DNA from: Colwellia sp. PAMC 21821
Lineage (GTDB): Bacteria; Pseudomonadota; Gammaproteobacteria; Enterobacterales; Alteromonadaceae
Length of the DNA stretch: 64,000 nt
NCBI RefSeq assembly: GCF_002077175.1
Contig: NZ_CP014943.1
Location: forward strand, 4,030,001-4,094,000
Direction of reading: 5' to 3'
A program made the position numbers and the translations under genes. Under the pieces are notes generated by a model, which did no database searches, had not been told where the DNA came from, and saw only the letters and a list, made by a program, of their open reading frames with translations. Positions 51,907-62,704 of the stretch are shown here, in pieces; position 1 is the first letter of the stretch; every line of letters starts with the position of its first letter.

Positions 51907-54362
51907 ATGAAAAAAAGGTTAGCAATAAATTTTTTTAAACGAGCATTACCCGTTACAGCAATACTAAGTGCTCTCAGTTCTTGTATTGTTAACGCTCAAC
52001 AAGCTAACACATCCACATACGTTGATGATAAAGATGTAGAAAGAATTATGATCACCGCATCTAAACGCCTGAAAGGTCTACAGGAATCTCCTGTTGCTGT
52101 TACGGTAGTGAGTGGTGAAACTATTGAGCAAGCAAAAATTTTAGATATTAATGATCTACAAACATTGGTTCCATCATTGCGAGTTACGCCTTTACAGCGT
52201 TCCACTAATACTAACTTCGCAATTAGAGGCTTTGGCAATGGCATTAATAACACGGGAATTGAACCATCAGTGGGTGTTTTTATTGATGGTGTGTATCGAT
52301 CACGCGCGGCGGCACAAATTGGAGACTTACCTCGATTACAGCAAATAGAAGTACTCAGTGGACCACAAAGTACATTATTTGGGAAGAATGCCTCAGCAGG
52401 GGTAATTAATGTCCGCACAATGGCACCATCACATGACTTACAAGCAAAAGCAGAGGTCGGTGTTGGTAATGATAATCAAAAATTAGTTAAGGGATATATC
52501 ACAAACGGCATAACAGATAAATTAGCGCTAAGCATTTCAGCAGGTTATAACAAGCGAGATGGATATACCGACAGTGTTGTCGGATTGAATGAACTCAATA
52601 ACCGTGACCGTTGGCATGTTCGCGGACAAGCTTTATTTGAACCAACCCAAGATATAACACTGCGCTTTATTGCTGATTACAGTAAAATAGACGAAGTATG
52701 TTGTAGTGCCACTGATGTTATTAATGGCCCAACTACAGGGGCAATTCGTGCGTTGGGGGGATTGTTCTAAAAGATACTGATCCTTTCTCTTATCAATCTT
52801 CGACGAATATTGATCCAGATAATAATATTGAAGATGGTGGTATATCGTTACAATTTGAGGCTGATTTTGACGATTATATTTTGACTTCAATAACAGCAAT
52901 TCGCCGAAACGACGCTAATTTTTCAAATGATGTGGATTATACTTCTCTTGATATATTACAAGAAACTGGCCACTCTGAAATTGATACTATTACGCAAGAG
53001 GTTCGATTAACGTCCGCTGGTATTAGCGCTTTTGAATGGATGATAGGTGCTTATATTTATAAAGAAGATTTAGAAACTGGTGATACGATATTTTATAGTA
53101 ACGATATGAGAAATTATATTGATGTATTAATGGCGGCAGGCGGTGCCCCAGGTTTATTGGCGGGAGTAGAGGCTGTATACGGACATGTGCCGGGCACATT
53201 TTTTTCAAATCAATCATCAGTCAACTCAGAATTTATACAAGAAAACAAAGCTTATTCCTTATTTGCAAATGTCGATTACCATATTTCTGAATCCCTAACG
53301 GCTACTTTTGGTGTCAGCTTCACCAAGGATGAAAAAGAGCTAAAAATCCGTCAACTCAACAGTGATGTACTTTCCGGTATTGATCTAGATAATGATTTAA
53401 CGGTGTTTAATGCACCATTGCCTTTAATACCCTCGTTAGCACCAGCGATTCCAACATTAAAAAGTTTACAATTCCTACCTCCAATGCTGAGTTTACCAAA
53501 CGCGGTTGAAAATCATAAAACACATGACAACAAAACAACGTGGTCGTTACGTTTAGCTTATGAATGGGATGAAAACATTAATGTCTTTGCATCTGCAGCT
53601 ACTGGTTTCAAAGCATCTTCATGGAATTTATCTCGAAATAGCACCCCTTTTACCAGCAATAAAAATGCCATAGAATCTGTTGGTATTGGCATGGCTAACC
53701 AACGTTATGGTGGTCGTTATGCGTCACCGGAAGAAGCAAAAGTTTATGAGCTTGGTCTTAAGACTCGATATAAAAAAGGTTCATTTAACCTTACTTTATT
53801 CGATCAAACTATCGAAGGATTTCAATCATCGATATTTATTGGAACAGGTTATGTCTTAGCCAATGCAGGGAAGCAAAGTACCAAAGGACTTGAATTTGAC
53901 TCTGCTTATAATGCAACTGAAAATTGGTCATTTACATTAGCGGGGACCTTTCTTGACCCAGTTTATGACTCATTTCAAGGAGCAACGGGGCTAAAGGGGC
54001 CGATAGATTTATCAGGTGAAAAACCAGCAGGTATTCATGAACGGAGCATTACAGCAGGAATTACTTATCACTATGAACTTGAAAATGGCATCTATGGTTA
54101 TGTAAGAACTGATTACGTAAATGAAAGTGAAGTGAACCTTGTTGAAAACGTCCCAGAGTCGCTAACACGAGACGTTAGTACAATAAATGCTAGCGCAGGT
54201 TTGTATTTTCACAATGGTGTAAATTTACAGGTTTGGGTTCGCAATTTAAATAACGATGAGTACTACCTTTATGCCTTTCCGCCGCCAATTCAAGTAGGCA
54301 GCTTCAAAGCTCACCCAAATCAACCACGCACTTATGGCGCAACGATATCATATGAATTTTAG
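51907..54362 (+). pseudogene. TonB-dependent receptor, frameshifted
   Basis: An outer-membrane receptor for active uptake of a large or scarce substrate. The first part (51907-52770) has a signal peptide, a TonB-box-like segment (ERIMITASK) and the plug domain, then stops after ALGGLF. The rest of the barrel continues in the -1 frame to the terminal aromatic SYEF at 54362. The break is at a run of six G (52755-52760); seven G would restore ALGGIVLKDTD and an 818-residue receptor. Everything else reads intact. It may be a true mutation, a phase-variable tract or a sequencing error. The substrate is unknown; the setting suggests the compound degraded by the downstream cluster. Confidence 0.85.
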
Positions 54363-54844
54363 AAGGTGACTGTAGAAGACGAGTGTAGAAGATAATTTTA
54401 AAATGTTAGCTTCTAAAATCATTGTCAGGATCATTTAAGTAAAATGCACTGACAAAAACGGCCCTAAGATTTTCTAGTTATATTTATTAAGTACGGTATG
54501 AATAGCAATAATTATATTAGTTGCTCTGGGTATAGTTTACTTTAAATATTATCGTTACTTGGCTGAATTTTATGGCAACGGATAATGTCAGATATTTAAA
54601 TTTTTCACCTACTAAGGTCTAATTAGCTTTCAATAGCTTTATTCATATTTTGAATAATAGGTTATAACAACTATTCATTTGTTTTATCTCTTCGATGCTA
54701 TTAGCATGGATTGATAACGTATGTTGTAAGTTCTTTAAAATACTCGGTATAAAGAGTTAAATAAAAGGCGGAATGAACAAATGATAACAAATTTATGTTT
54801 TTATTTAATGACCATTTCAATCGACAGGGTGTTGGTTTAGTTTT
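54363..54844. promoter_or_regulatory. Intergenic region upstream of the catabolic genes
   Basis: 482 nt with no gene. It holds the second LysR-type site (54637-54678) and AT-rich promoter DNA. A short reading frame from 54781 is not supported as a gene. Confidence 0.6.
54637..54678. promoter_or_regulatory. Candidate LysR operator, site 2
   Basis: CTTTATTC-N7-GAATAA (54637-54657) with a half-site CTATTCAT at 54671-54678, 34 bp from start to start as in site 1. It ends 166 nt before the phosphatase ATG. Flanks also match in part (GGTT, ATTT). Confidence 0.7.
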
Positions 54845-55567
54845 ATGTCGGCTATTTATTTAATCCGTCATGGACAAGCCTCATTTGGTAAAGCTGACTA
54901 TGATCAATTATCAGAGAAAGGTAATTTTCAATCTCAGTTACTCGGTAAATTTTGGCAAGCACTTCCTGCACCCGATAAAATATTTTTAGGGGATTTACTG
55001 CGCCATGAACAAACACTAGAGAACTTCATAGAAGGTTATCAAGGTGTTAAACCTTCCACCGTTTTACATTCAGGTTTTAATGAGTTTAATCATGTAGACA
55101 TGTTAACGAGTTACGACGCCGGGTGGAAAAACTTTGCTTTGATGGCAGCAAAAATCAGCCAACAGCCTGACGCTAATCGGCTTTTCCAGAAAGAGTTCTC
55201 CCTCGCGCTTAATCGTTGGGTGAGTGGCAAGTACGACGATGACTATATTGAAAGCTGGTTTCAGTTTAAAAAACGTTGCATTACTGCACTGCGAGATGTT
55301 GTTAATCAAGAATTAATCATTAACCCCCCCTTAAATAGCCTTAACCCAACAAAAAACATATGCATTTTTACATCAGGCGGCACTATCGCTGTAATTATTC
55401 AGCATATATTGGGTTTAACAGACGAAAATTCCTTAGCGGTAATTCAACAATTACGTAATACAGGTGTCACGAAATTATTTTTTTCTAAAAACAAATTAAC
55501 GATCGATTATTTGAATAATTATGCTCATTTAACCCAAGCGGGTGCTGACTGGGTAACGTTTAGATAA
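54845..55567 (+). CDS. Histidine phosphatase family protein
   Basis: 240 residues. The catalytic RHG motif is at the start (YLIRHGQASFGKADYDQLSEKG), and the second half has the phosphate pocket with FTSGGTIAVIIQHILG. Family members remove phosphate from sugars, small acids or CoA-linked compounds. It is the first gene of the series. Because an APH-type kinase is encoded downstream, a phosphatase that reverses or clears its products is possible; this is inference. Confidence 0.88.
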   Translation: MSAIYLIRHGQASFGKADYDQLSEKGNFQSQLLGKFWQALPAPDKIFLGDLLRHEQTLENFIEGYQGVKPSTVLHSGFNEFNHVDMLTSYDAGWKNFALMAAKISQQPDANRLFQKEFSLALNRWVSGKYDDDYIESWFQFKKRCITALRDVVNQELIINPPLNSLNPTKNICIFTSGGTIAVIIQHILGLTDENSLAVIQQLRNTGVTKLFFSKNKLTIDYLNNYAHLTQAGADWVTFR

Positions 55568-55606
55568 GAGACAATAAATATAAAATTTATAAATAGGAAT
55601 GTAGAT

Positions 55607-56374
55607 ATGAGTAGCAATTTATTCGATTTAACAGGAAAAATAGCTTTAGTTACTGGAGCTAGTCGTGGTATTGGCGAGCAAATAGCATTATTGCTCGCAC
55701 AAAACGGCGCGCATGTCATTGTCTCGAGCCGCAAAATTGAAGGTTGCCAAAAGGTTGTCGATCAAATAATTTCAGCTGGCGGCAGTGCACAAGCTATTGC
55801 TTGTCATATTGGTGAAATGGCACAAATAGAAAACATTTTTGCTCAAATTTCAGCAGAGCATGGCAAGTTGGATATTTTAGTGAACAATGCTGCTACAAAC
55901 CCTTACTTTGGCCATGTATTAGATACCGATTTAGGGGCATTTCAGAAAACGGTTGATGTTAATATTCGTGGTTACTTTTTCATGTCAACGATTGGCGCTA
56001 AATTAATGAAAGCGAATAGTGGCGGAGCAATTGTTAACGTAGCCTCCATCAACGGTGTTATTCCTGGTGATTATCAAGGGATATATTCCATCACCAAAGC
56101 TGCGGTTATTTCCATGACCAAAACCTTCGCTAAAGAATGTGCACAATTTAATATTCGCGTTAATGCTTTATTACCCGGCGGTACAGACACTAAATTTGCC
56201 TCAACTTTAGTCAATAATCCAACAATATTAGAACAAATGCTAAATCACGTGCCAATGAAGCGTGTCGCACAACCTGAAGAAATGGCCGGTACTGTTTTGT
56301 ACTTGGTTTCAAATGCCTCTAGCTATACCACAGGTACTGCAATTAATGTCGATGGCGGTTACTTAATCGGATAG
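55607..56374 (+). CDS. SDR family oxidoreductase (1)
   Basis: 255 residues. Classical SDR: cofactor motif TGASRGIG (residues 16-23), NNAATN, catalytic Ser with YSITK (Tyr-x3-Lys), and a C-terminal DGGYLIG. NAD(P)-linked oxidation or reduction of a hydroxyl/keto group. It lies 39 nt after the phosphatase gene. In the levulinate pathway LvaD is an SDR that reduces a 4-keto acyl-CoA; this or the second SDR could play the same role here. Confidence 0.92.
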   Translation: MSSNLFDLTGKIALVTGASRGIGEQIALLLAQNGAHVIVSSRKIEGCQKVVDQIISAGGSAQAIACHIGEMAQIENIFAQISAEHGKLDILVNNAATNPYFGHVLDTDLGAFQKTVDVNIRGYFFMSTIGAKLMKANSGGAIVNVASINGVIPGDYQGIYSITKAAVISMTKTFAKECAQFNIRVNALLPGGTDTKFASTLVNNPTILEQMLNHVPMKRVAQPEEMAGTVLYLVSNASSYTTGTAINVDGGYLIG

Positions 56375-56490
56375 TGCTAGCATTTAAAAAAATTTATAAC
56401 ATTGTTTGCAGATAGTAAACCATGTTTCAGATGTTCTGCAGCCAATCTAGTTGTAGAGCATTAGCAATTTAAAAGCGTTTAGGAAATAAA

Positions 56491-57612
56491 ATGAGCATTA
56501 ATAACACGGCAACTGAAAAGCTTTTTCAGTCGTTCAGCGCAGGCGGTTTAACGCTAAAAAATCGTACGGTTATGGCACCGATGACTCGTACTTTTTCACC
56601 CAATTATGTCCCCAATGCCGATGTAGCTAAATATTATCGCCGAAGAGCTGAAGGTAATGTCGGTTTAATTATTACTGAAGGTACTTTTATTTCGCATAAA
56701 GCGGCTAATGGTTATGAACGTGTGCCTGCCATTTTTGGTGAAGAAGCCTTGGCCGGCTGGAAACATGTAGTAGATGAAGTGCATGCCGCAGGTGGAAAAA
56801 TAGCACCACAACTATGGCATGTTGGCTCAGTGCGCAAAGAAGGTATTGGGCCAGATAAAGCCATTCCAGCCTATAGCCCATCAGGTTTGTATAAGCCTGG
56901 TGCGCCAAACGGTGTGGCGATGAGCCAAGCAGATATCGATGAAGTTGTGGCCTCATTTGCACAAGCTGCTGCTGATGCTAAAGCTATTGGCTTTGACGCG
57001 ATTGAAGTGCATGGCGCGCATGGTTATTTGGTTGATCAATTCTTTTGGGAAGGCACAAACCAACGTAGCGATAAATATGGTGGTTCACTAGAAAATAGAG
57101 CGCGTTTTGCGGTTGAAATCGTTGAGGCTATTCGTCTTGCTGTTGGTGTAGACTTTCCGATCATCTTTAGGTTTTCGCAATGGAAGCAACAAGATTACAA
57201 CGCCAAGCTTTGCCAAACGCCAGAAGAATTAGGCACATTCCTATCATTATTAAGCAATGCAGGCGTTGATGTATTTCATGCCAGTACCCGTCGTTTTTGG
57301 TTGCCTGAATTTGAAGGTTCAGACTTGAATCTAGCTGGTTGGACGAAAAAGCTCACTAACAAACCCGTTATCACCGTAGGTAGTGTGGGGTTAGACAGTG
57401 ACTTTACCGGTGAAGGGAGTGTTGATCTTGGTGGCACATCAAACCCAACAGGGATTGAAGGGTTATTAACGCGTTTAAATAACGATGAGTTTGATCTGGT
57501 GGCTATTGGCCGCGCGTTGTTAGTTGACCCTGAATGGGTGAACAAAATTCAGCACAATAAAGATGAAGAAATAGCACCATTTAATAAAGACGCACTGATG
57601 ACACTTAGTTAG
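56491..57612 (+). CDS. NADH:flavin oxidoreductase, Old Yellow Enzyme family
   Basis: 373 residues. TIM-barrel FMN enzyme: N-terminal LFQSFSAGGLTLKNRTVMAPMTR, the substrate-site HGAHGYLVDQFFW, then YGGSLENRARFAVEIVEA and the FMN-phosphate segment VAIGRALLVDP. Such enzymes reduce activated C=C bonds. The 116-nt spacer before it has no terminator. In the cluster it could saturate an enoyl or enone intermediate. The direct substrate is not deducible. Confidence 0.92.
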   Translation: MSINNTATEKLFQSFSAGGLTLKNRTVMAPMTRTFSPNYVPNADVAKYYRRRAEGNVGLIITEGTFISHKAANGYERVPAIFGEEALAGWKHVVDEVHAAGGKIAPQLWHVGSVRKEGIGPDKAIPAYSPSGLYKPGAPNGVAMSQADIDEVVASFAQAAADAKAIGFDAIEVHGAHGYLVDQFFWEGTNQRSDKYGGSLENRARFAVEIVEAIRLAVGVDFPIIFRFSQWKQQDYNAKLCQTPEELGTFLSLLSNAGVDVFHASTRRFWLPEFEGSDLNLAGWTKKLTNKPVITVGSVGLDSDFTGEGSVDLGGTSNPTGIEGLLTRLNNDEFDLVAIGRALLVDPEWVNKIQHNKDEEIAPFNKDALMTLS

Positions 57613-57687
57613 ACATTGAGTTAGACATTGAGTTAATAAGCGCCGATACCAGTATACACAGCGGCATATAAAATATAAGGATTTCCC

Positions 57688-58896
57688 ATGGATTTTGAAT
57701 ACAGCGACAAGGTTAAAGAATTAATTGCACGTGTAACCGTGTTTATGGACGAGCATATTTATCCTGTTGAAGCGCAAATGCATCAGCAAGTTGCTGAAAA
57801 TCAATGGTCAACACCGCCGTTAATGGAAGCCCTTAAAGCAAAAGCAAAAGCGCAAGGCTTATGGAACCTGTTTTTACCGGTAAGTTACGGTAAATATAGT
57901 GCTGGCCTAACGAATTTAGAATACGCACCGCTTGCTGAAATTATGGGTAAAGTGATGTGGGCACCCGAAGTGTTTAATTGTGCAGCCCCTGACACCGGTA
58001 ATATGGAAGTATTAGCTAAATATGGTAACGAAGCGCAGAAAAAACAATGGTTAGAGCCGTTACTTGAAGGCAAAATTCGTTCAGCTTTTGCTATGACAGA
58101 GCCTGAAGTAGCCTCAAGTGATGCAACGAACATTGAGCTACGTATTGAACGAGATGGCGATGAATATGTTATCAACGGTCGAAAATTTTATATCAGCGGC
58201 GCGTGTCGCAAACAATGTGAAATTATGATCGTGATGGGTAAAACAGACCCAGGTAATAGCAACCGATATATTCAACAATCTCAAGTGCTAGTGCCGATGA
58301 AAACACCGGGTGTAACTATGGTGCGTCCAATGCAAGTGTTTGGTTATAACGACGCACCAGAAGGGCATGCCGAAATTACCTTTGAAAATGTTCGAGTACC
58401 GGTGACAAACATTATTGTTGGTGAAGGTAAAGGTTTTGAAATTGCCCAAGGTCGTTTAGGCCCAGGTCGTATTCATCATTGCATGCGCTCAGTTGGCATT
58501 GCACAGCGCGCCTTAGATGTAATGTGTAAACGAGTTAACGAACGCATTGTTTTTGGTCGCCCGATGATCAAGCAACAATCTGTGCGTGAAGATATTGCCA
58601 TTTCAGCGTGTCAAATTGAACAAGCCCGTTTGATGACCTTAAAAGCAGCACAAAAAATGGATGTTGAAGGTAACAAAGCTGCTAAAGATATTATCGCGAT
58701 GATAAAAATTGTTGCACCTAGTATGGCGCTTGATGTACTTGATCGCGCTATTCAATGTCATGGCGCTGTCGGTGTCAGTCAAGATACCTTTTTAGCCCAT
58801 GCATATGCCGGCCAAAGAACTTTGCGTTTAGCTGATGGTCCTGATCAAGTCCACATGATGCAATTAGGCCGAGATTTAGTGAAAAAATCGACTTAA
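57688..58896 (+). CDS. Acyl-CoA dehydrogenase, ACAD10/11-like (LvaC-like)
   Basis: 402 residues. An FAD acyl-CoA dehydrogenase fold with [15 protein letters not shown] and the segments [20 protein letters not shown] and [15 protein letters not shown], which I recognise as marks of the ACAD10/ACAD11 group. In Pseudomonas putida LvaC, a member of this type, converts a 4-phospho-acyl-CoA to a 3-hydroxyacyl-CoA, and human ACAD10/11 handle 4-hydroxy acids. Its partner kinase is encoded directly after it, 54 nt on. Role by analogy, substrate unknown. Confidence 0.9.
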   Translation: MDFEYSDKVKELIARVTVFMDEHIYPVEAQMHQQVAENQWSTPPLMEALKAKAKAQGLWNLFLPVSYGKYSAGLTNLEYAPLAEIMGKVMWAPEVFNCAAPDTGNMEVLAKYGNEAQKKQWLEPLLEGKIRSAFAMTEPEVASSDATNIELRIERDGDEYVINGRKFYISGACRKQCEIMIVMGKTDPGNSNRYIQQSQVLVPMKTPGVTMVRPMQVFGYNDAPEGHAEITFENVRVPVTNIIVGEGKGFEIAQGRLGPGRIHHCMRSVGIAQRALDVMCKRVNERIVFGRPMIKQQSVREDIAISACQIEQARLMTLKAAQKMDVEGNKAAKDIIAMIKIVAPSMALDVLDRAIQCHGAVGVSQDTFLAHAYAGQRTLRLADGPDQVHMMQLGRDLVKKST

Positions 58897-58950
58897 CTTT
58901 AATTAAATAAAGCAATGAGTAAACAAATAATAATTGAAGAGATAAAAGAT

Positions 58951-59991
58951 ATGACAGCAACGGTTGCTTTTGATGTAGAAAAATTAACGCAATACCTTGA
59001 GTCTCATGTAGCTGGTTTTATTGGCCCGATCACCTTAACAAAGTTTACGGGCGGGCAATCAAACCCTACTTATAAAGTAACAGCTAAATCAGGTTTATAT
59101 GTACTGCGCAGCCAGCCGCCGGGTAAATTGTTGAAATCTGCCCATGCGGTTGACCGAGAATATCAAGTGCTTGACGCACTAAAAGATACAGACGTTGCCG
59201 TTGCTCAGGTCTATCACCTTTGTCGTGATACCAGCATTATCGGCGCAATGTTTTATTTAATGGAGTTTTGTGATGGCGCTGTTTACTGGAGCGCCTCATT
59301 ACCTGAAATTTCAAGCAATGCCTATCGTAGGGAAATGTATGATGCGATGAATAAATCATTAGTCGCGCTGCACAGTGTTGATATAAATGCTGTGGGTTTA
59401 CAAGAATACGGTAAAGCGGGTAACTATTTTCAGCGTCAATTTGGTCGTTGGACTTCGCAGTACCGTACAACAGAACTACAAAAAATTCCTGCCATGGACC
59501 AGCTTATACTCTGGCTTGAAAAACACTTGCCTGAAGACGACGGGCGAGTGTGTTTAGTTCATGGTGATTTTCGTTTAGACAATATGATGTTTGCCAAAGA
59601 TAAACCTGAAGTAATGGCGGTATTAGACTGGGAGTTATCTACTTTAGGGCATCCTTTTTCTGATTTAGCTTATCAATGTATGCAATTACGTATGCCACAA
59701 GGCATGGGCACTATCGATGGCTTAAAAGGCGTTGATAGAGCAAGTTTAGGTATACCGACAGAAGCAGAATATGTAGCAGATTATTGTCATCGTATGGGTA
59801 TTGAGCGTATCGACAATTGGAGCTTCTATCTTGCGTTTAGCTTTTTTAGGTTAGCGGCAATAGTGCAAGGTGTGGCAAAACGAGCATCACAGGGCAATGC
59901 CTCAAATGAACATGCAAATGAAGTTGGAGCATTTGTTGAACCTTTAGCGCAAATGGCTTTAAGTATTATTGAAAATTCAGACGAACAATAA
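58951..59991 (+). CDS. APH-type phosphotransferase, ACAD10/11 kinase-like (LvaA-like)
   Basis: 346 residues from ATG 58951 (GAAGAG 9 nt upstream); an ATG at 58915 adds 12 residues with no ribosome site. Kinase motifs: nucleotide loop FTGGQSNPTYKV, Brenner catalytic loop HGDFRLDNMMF and DWE in AVLDWELSTLGHP. The stretch LRSQPPGKLLKSAHAVDREY is typical of the kinase domain of ACAD10/11, which is fused to the dehydrogenase in animals. LvaA phosphorylates the 4-hydroxyl of 4-hydroxyvaleryl-CoA. No LvaB-like small partner is seen nearby. Confidence 0.88.
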   Translation: MTATVAFDVEKLTQYLESHVAGFIGPITLTKFTGGQSNPTYKVTAKSGLYVLRSQPPGKLLKSAHAVDREYQVLDALKDTDVAVAQVYHLCRDTSIIGAMFYLMEFCDGAVYWSASLPEISSNAYRREMYDAMNKSLVALHSVDINAVGLQEYGKAGNYFQRQFGRWTSQYRTTELQKIPAMDQLILWLEKHLPEDDGRVCLVHGDFRLDNMMFAKDKPEVMAVLDWELSTLGHPFSDLAYQCMQLRMPQGMGTIDGLKGVDRASLGIPTEAEYVADYCHRMGIERIDNWSFYLAFSFFRLAAIVQGVAKRASQGNASNEHANEVGAFVEPLAQMALSIIENSDEQ

Positions 59992-60034
59992 ATCAGCTTT
60001 ATATCAAACCATATTTGTAATGTAAGGAAGTAAC

Positions 60035-60796
60035 ATGGATCCACTATTAGATTTCACCGGCAAAGTAGCGGTTATAACAGGAGCAGCGCAAGGTTTTGGC
60101 CAACTATTAGCCCAAGAGTTAGCTAAACGTGGCGCAAAATTAGTGATCAGTGATATTAACGAAGCTGGCGTGAAAAAAGTGGCTGAAGATATTTCTTCAA
60201 CGGGGGCAGAAGTTATTGCTCTAGCTTGTGACGTTTCAAAAAATGATGATTGTAAAGCTATGGTAGATAACGCGATTAAGCACTTTGGTCGCGTTGATAT
60301 TGGGGTTAATAACGCCGGTGTTGCACATGAATTTATGCCGCTGCACGAAATTGACGAGTCAATAATGGATAGCCAGTTCGCCATTAACGTTAAAGGTGTG
60401 CAATTTGGTATGCGCCATCAAATACAGCAAATGTTACAACAAGGCGAAGGCGTTATCCTTAATGTCAGTTCTATGGCGGGTATCAGCGGGGCTGCAAGAG
60501 GCAGTGCTTATGCCATGGCTAAACATGCAGTTATTGGTTTAACTAAAACAGGTGCTGTTGAGTATGGTCGTAACAATATTCGTATAAACGCCATTTGTCC
60601 GTTCTTTACCTTAACGCCAATGGTGACTAATTTTGCTGACGAAGAGCAACAAAAAAGAATGAGCAAAGGCGCTCCCATGAACCGTTTAGGTGAGCCTAAA
60701 GAAATTGTCGCCATGATGCTCATGATGCTGTCACCGGCTAATACTTACATGACCGGACAATGTATCGCAGTCGATGGCGGTGTGTCTGCTCAATAG
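60035..60796 (+). CDS. SDR family oxidoreductase (2)
   Basis: 253 residues. TGAAQGFG cofactor motif (residues 13-20, Phe in place of the usual Ile), NNAGVAHE, catalytic Ser in NVSSMAGISG and YAMAKHA (Tyr-x3-Lys), ending DGGVSAQ. It follows the kinase gene by 43 nt. It differs in sequence from the first SDR, so the two probably act at different steps. One could oxidise a 3-hydroxyacyl-CoA and the other reduce a 4-keto group; not shown. Confidence 0.92.
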   Translation: MDPLLDFTGKVAVITGAAQGFGQLLAQELAKRGAKLVISDINEAGVKKVAEDISSTGAEVIALACDVSKNDDCKAMVDNAIKHFGRVDIGVNNAGVAHEFMPLHEIDESIMDSQFAINVKGVQFGMRHQIQQMLQQGEGVILNVSSMAGISGAARGSAYAMAKHAVIGLTKTGAVEYGRNNIRINAICPFFTLTPMVTNFADEEQQKRMSKGAPMNRLGEPKEIVAMMLMMLSPANTYMTGQCIAVDGGVSAQ

Positions 60797-60898
60797 TTGT
60801 TAATTATTCAGTGTATAAACGCATCAGTTACTCAAAAAGTATAAAACTCGGTGTTATTAAGTGTTATTTAGATAAGTAAAAAGATGAGAAGCTAATTT

Positions 60899-62704
60899 AT
60901 GTCTGCAACATTAATGAATGAACGTGATCTTGAATTCATGCTCTATGAACTTTTTGACAGCGAGTCACTGATCAAAAGAGCACGTTATCAAGATCATGAC
61001 CGTCAAACCTTTAATGAAGTTATTAATACCGCTAAAGCGATAGCTGAGAAACACTTTTTACCCATTAGACAAAAGCTAGATACTCATCAACCCACATTCG
61101 ACGGTAAAAACGTCAGCCTTATTCCTGAATTAAAATCTGCCATTGAAGCGGTGATAGCCTCAGGTATTTCGTCAGCCACCGCAGATTATGAATCCAATGG
61201 CATGCAATTACCGCCCATTATTGCCAGTGCTGCTAGCACGTATTTAACAGCAGCAGGAGGCGTGGGTTTAGGTTACAACATGTTGACCAACGCTAATGCA
61301 AACTTGCTTGAAGCGCATGGTAGTAAAGCGCTGATAGATAAATGGGTTAAGCCAATGCGCTCAGGCAGGTTTATGGGCACCATGGCGATGACAGAGCCGG
61401 GCAGTGGCTCAGGGCTTGGCGATTTAATTACCAAAGCAATAAAGTCAGAAGATGGTACTTACCGCATTAGTGGCAATAAAATCTATATTTCTGGTGGCGA
61501 TCATGACTTAAGTGAAAACATTGTTCACCTTGTACTTGCCCGAGTTCAAGGTGCACCTAAAGGCGTTAAAGGTATTTCGCTATTTGTGGTACCTAAATTT
61601 TTAGTGAGTGATGACGGTATTGTTGGTGAGAATAACGAAGTTGCTTTAGCCGGTTTGTTTCATAAAATGGGTGGCCGCGCGCAAACATCAACGGCATTAA
61701 GTTTCGGTGAAAAAAATGGCTCAGTCGGTTATTTAGTGGGGGAAGAAAACCAAGGGCTTAAGTACATGTTTCATATGATGAATGAGGCCCGTATTATGGT
61801 CGGTACTAGTGGCGCAACACTTGCGGTTGCAGGGTATCAATATTCAGTAGATTACGCGAAAAATAGACCGCAAGGGCGTTTACCTTCTTGTAAAGACCCG
61901 CTTTCTCCTATGGTTAATATTATCGAACACGCCGATGTTCGCCGTATGTTACTAGCGCAAAAAGCTTATGCCGAAGGCGCACTTTCGTTAGTACTTTATG
62001 GCTCACAACTCAGTGATGACGAAAAAACTGCCCCAACAGTAGAAGCGCGAGAACATGCACATGTGTTATTAGACTTTCTAACGCCTATTATTAAAACTTG
62101 GCCGTCTGAATACGGCACCAAAGCGAACGATTTAGCAATTCAAGTACTCGGCGGTCATGGTTATATCAACGAACATCCTGTCGAATTGTTTTATCGCGAC
62201 AATCGCCTAAACGCTATTCATGAAGGCACTACGGGTATTCAGTCGTTAGATTTATTAACTCGAAAAGTACCCATGTATAAAATGGCCGGATACACGGCAA
62301 CACTAGGCGAAATTTATAAAACTATCGAAGTAGCAAAACAAGATAAAAATTTAGATGAATTTTCCACACAACTTATCGAAGCCGTTGAAACTTTAAAGCA
62401 AACTACACAAGTGGTATTAGGCGCTATGTCGACCAGTAATATAGATTTGGCATTAGCTAATTCTGTTAAATATTTAGAATTATTTGGTCACGTTATTGTT
62501 GCGTGGTTATGGTTAAAACAGGGCATGGTTGCAAACCAAGCACTTAGCAAGCAACCGCATCAAGCAGATGAAAACTTTTATAACGGAAAACTACAAGCAT
62601 TGCAGTATTTTTATCGTTTTGAGCTGCCAGAAATAGCAATATGGTCAAGTATTTTAAGCAGCACTGACAGTACAACATATGACATGAAAGCAGACTGGTT
62701 TTAA
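60899..62704 (+). CDS. Long acyl-CoA dehydrogenase with C-terminal extension
   Basis: 601 residues, the length of the bacterial acyl-CoA dehydrogenase subgroup with an extra C-terminal domain. FAD/substrate motifs MTEPGSGSGLGDL and IHEGTTGIQSLDLLTRKV are present; the latter holds the catalytic Glu region. Members begin beta-oxidation of fatty acyl-CoA or handle side-chain acids. It lies 102 nt after the SDR gene with no terminator between. Confidence 0.92.
   Translation: MSATLMNERDLEFMLYELFDSESLIKRARYQDHDRQTFNEVINTAKAIAEKHFLPIRQKLDTHQPTFDGKNVSLIPELKSAIEAVIASGISSATADYESNGMQLPPIIASAASTYLTAAGGVGLGYNMLTNANANLLEAHGSKALIDKWVKPMRSGRFMGTMAMTEPGSGSGLGDLITKAIKSEDGTYRISGNKIYISGGDHDLSENIVHLVLARVQGAPKGVKGISLFVVPKFLVSDDGIVGENNEVALAGLFHKMGGRAQTSTALSFGEKNGSVGYLVGEENQGLKYMFHMMNEARIMVGTSGATLAVAGYQYSVDYAKNRPQGRLPSCKDPLSPMVNIIEHADVRRMLLAQKAYAEGALSLVLYGSQLSDDEKTAPTVEAREHAHVLLDFLTPIIKTWPSEYGTKANDLAIQVLGGHGYINEHPVELFYRDNRLNAIHEGTTGIQSLDLLTRKVPMYKMAGYTATLGEIYKTIEVAKQDKNLDEFSTQLIEAVETLKQTTQVVLGAMSTSNIDLALANSVKYLELFGHVIVAWLWLKQGMVANQALSKQPHQADENFYNGKLQALQYFYRFELPEIAIWSSILSSTDSTTYDMKADWF

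Noticed and set aside
52755..52881. Programmed -1 frameshift joining the two halves of the receptor
   Set aside because: No typical X-XXY-YYZ slippery heptamer context or strong downstream structure was evident, and receptors of this kind are not known to need one. Mutation, slippage or error is simpler.
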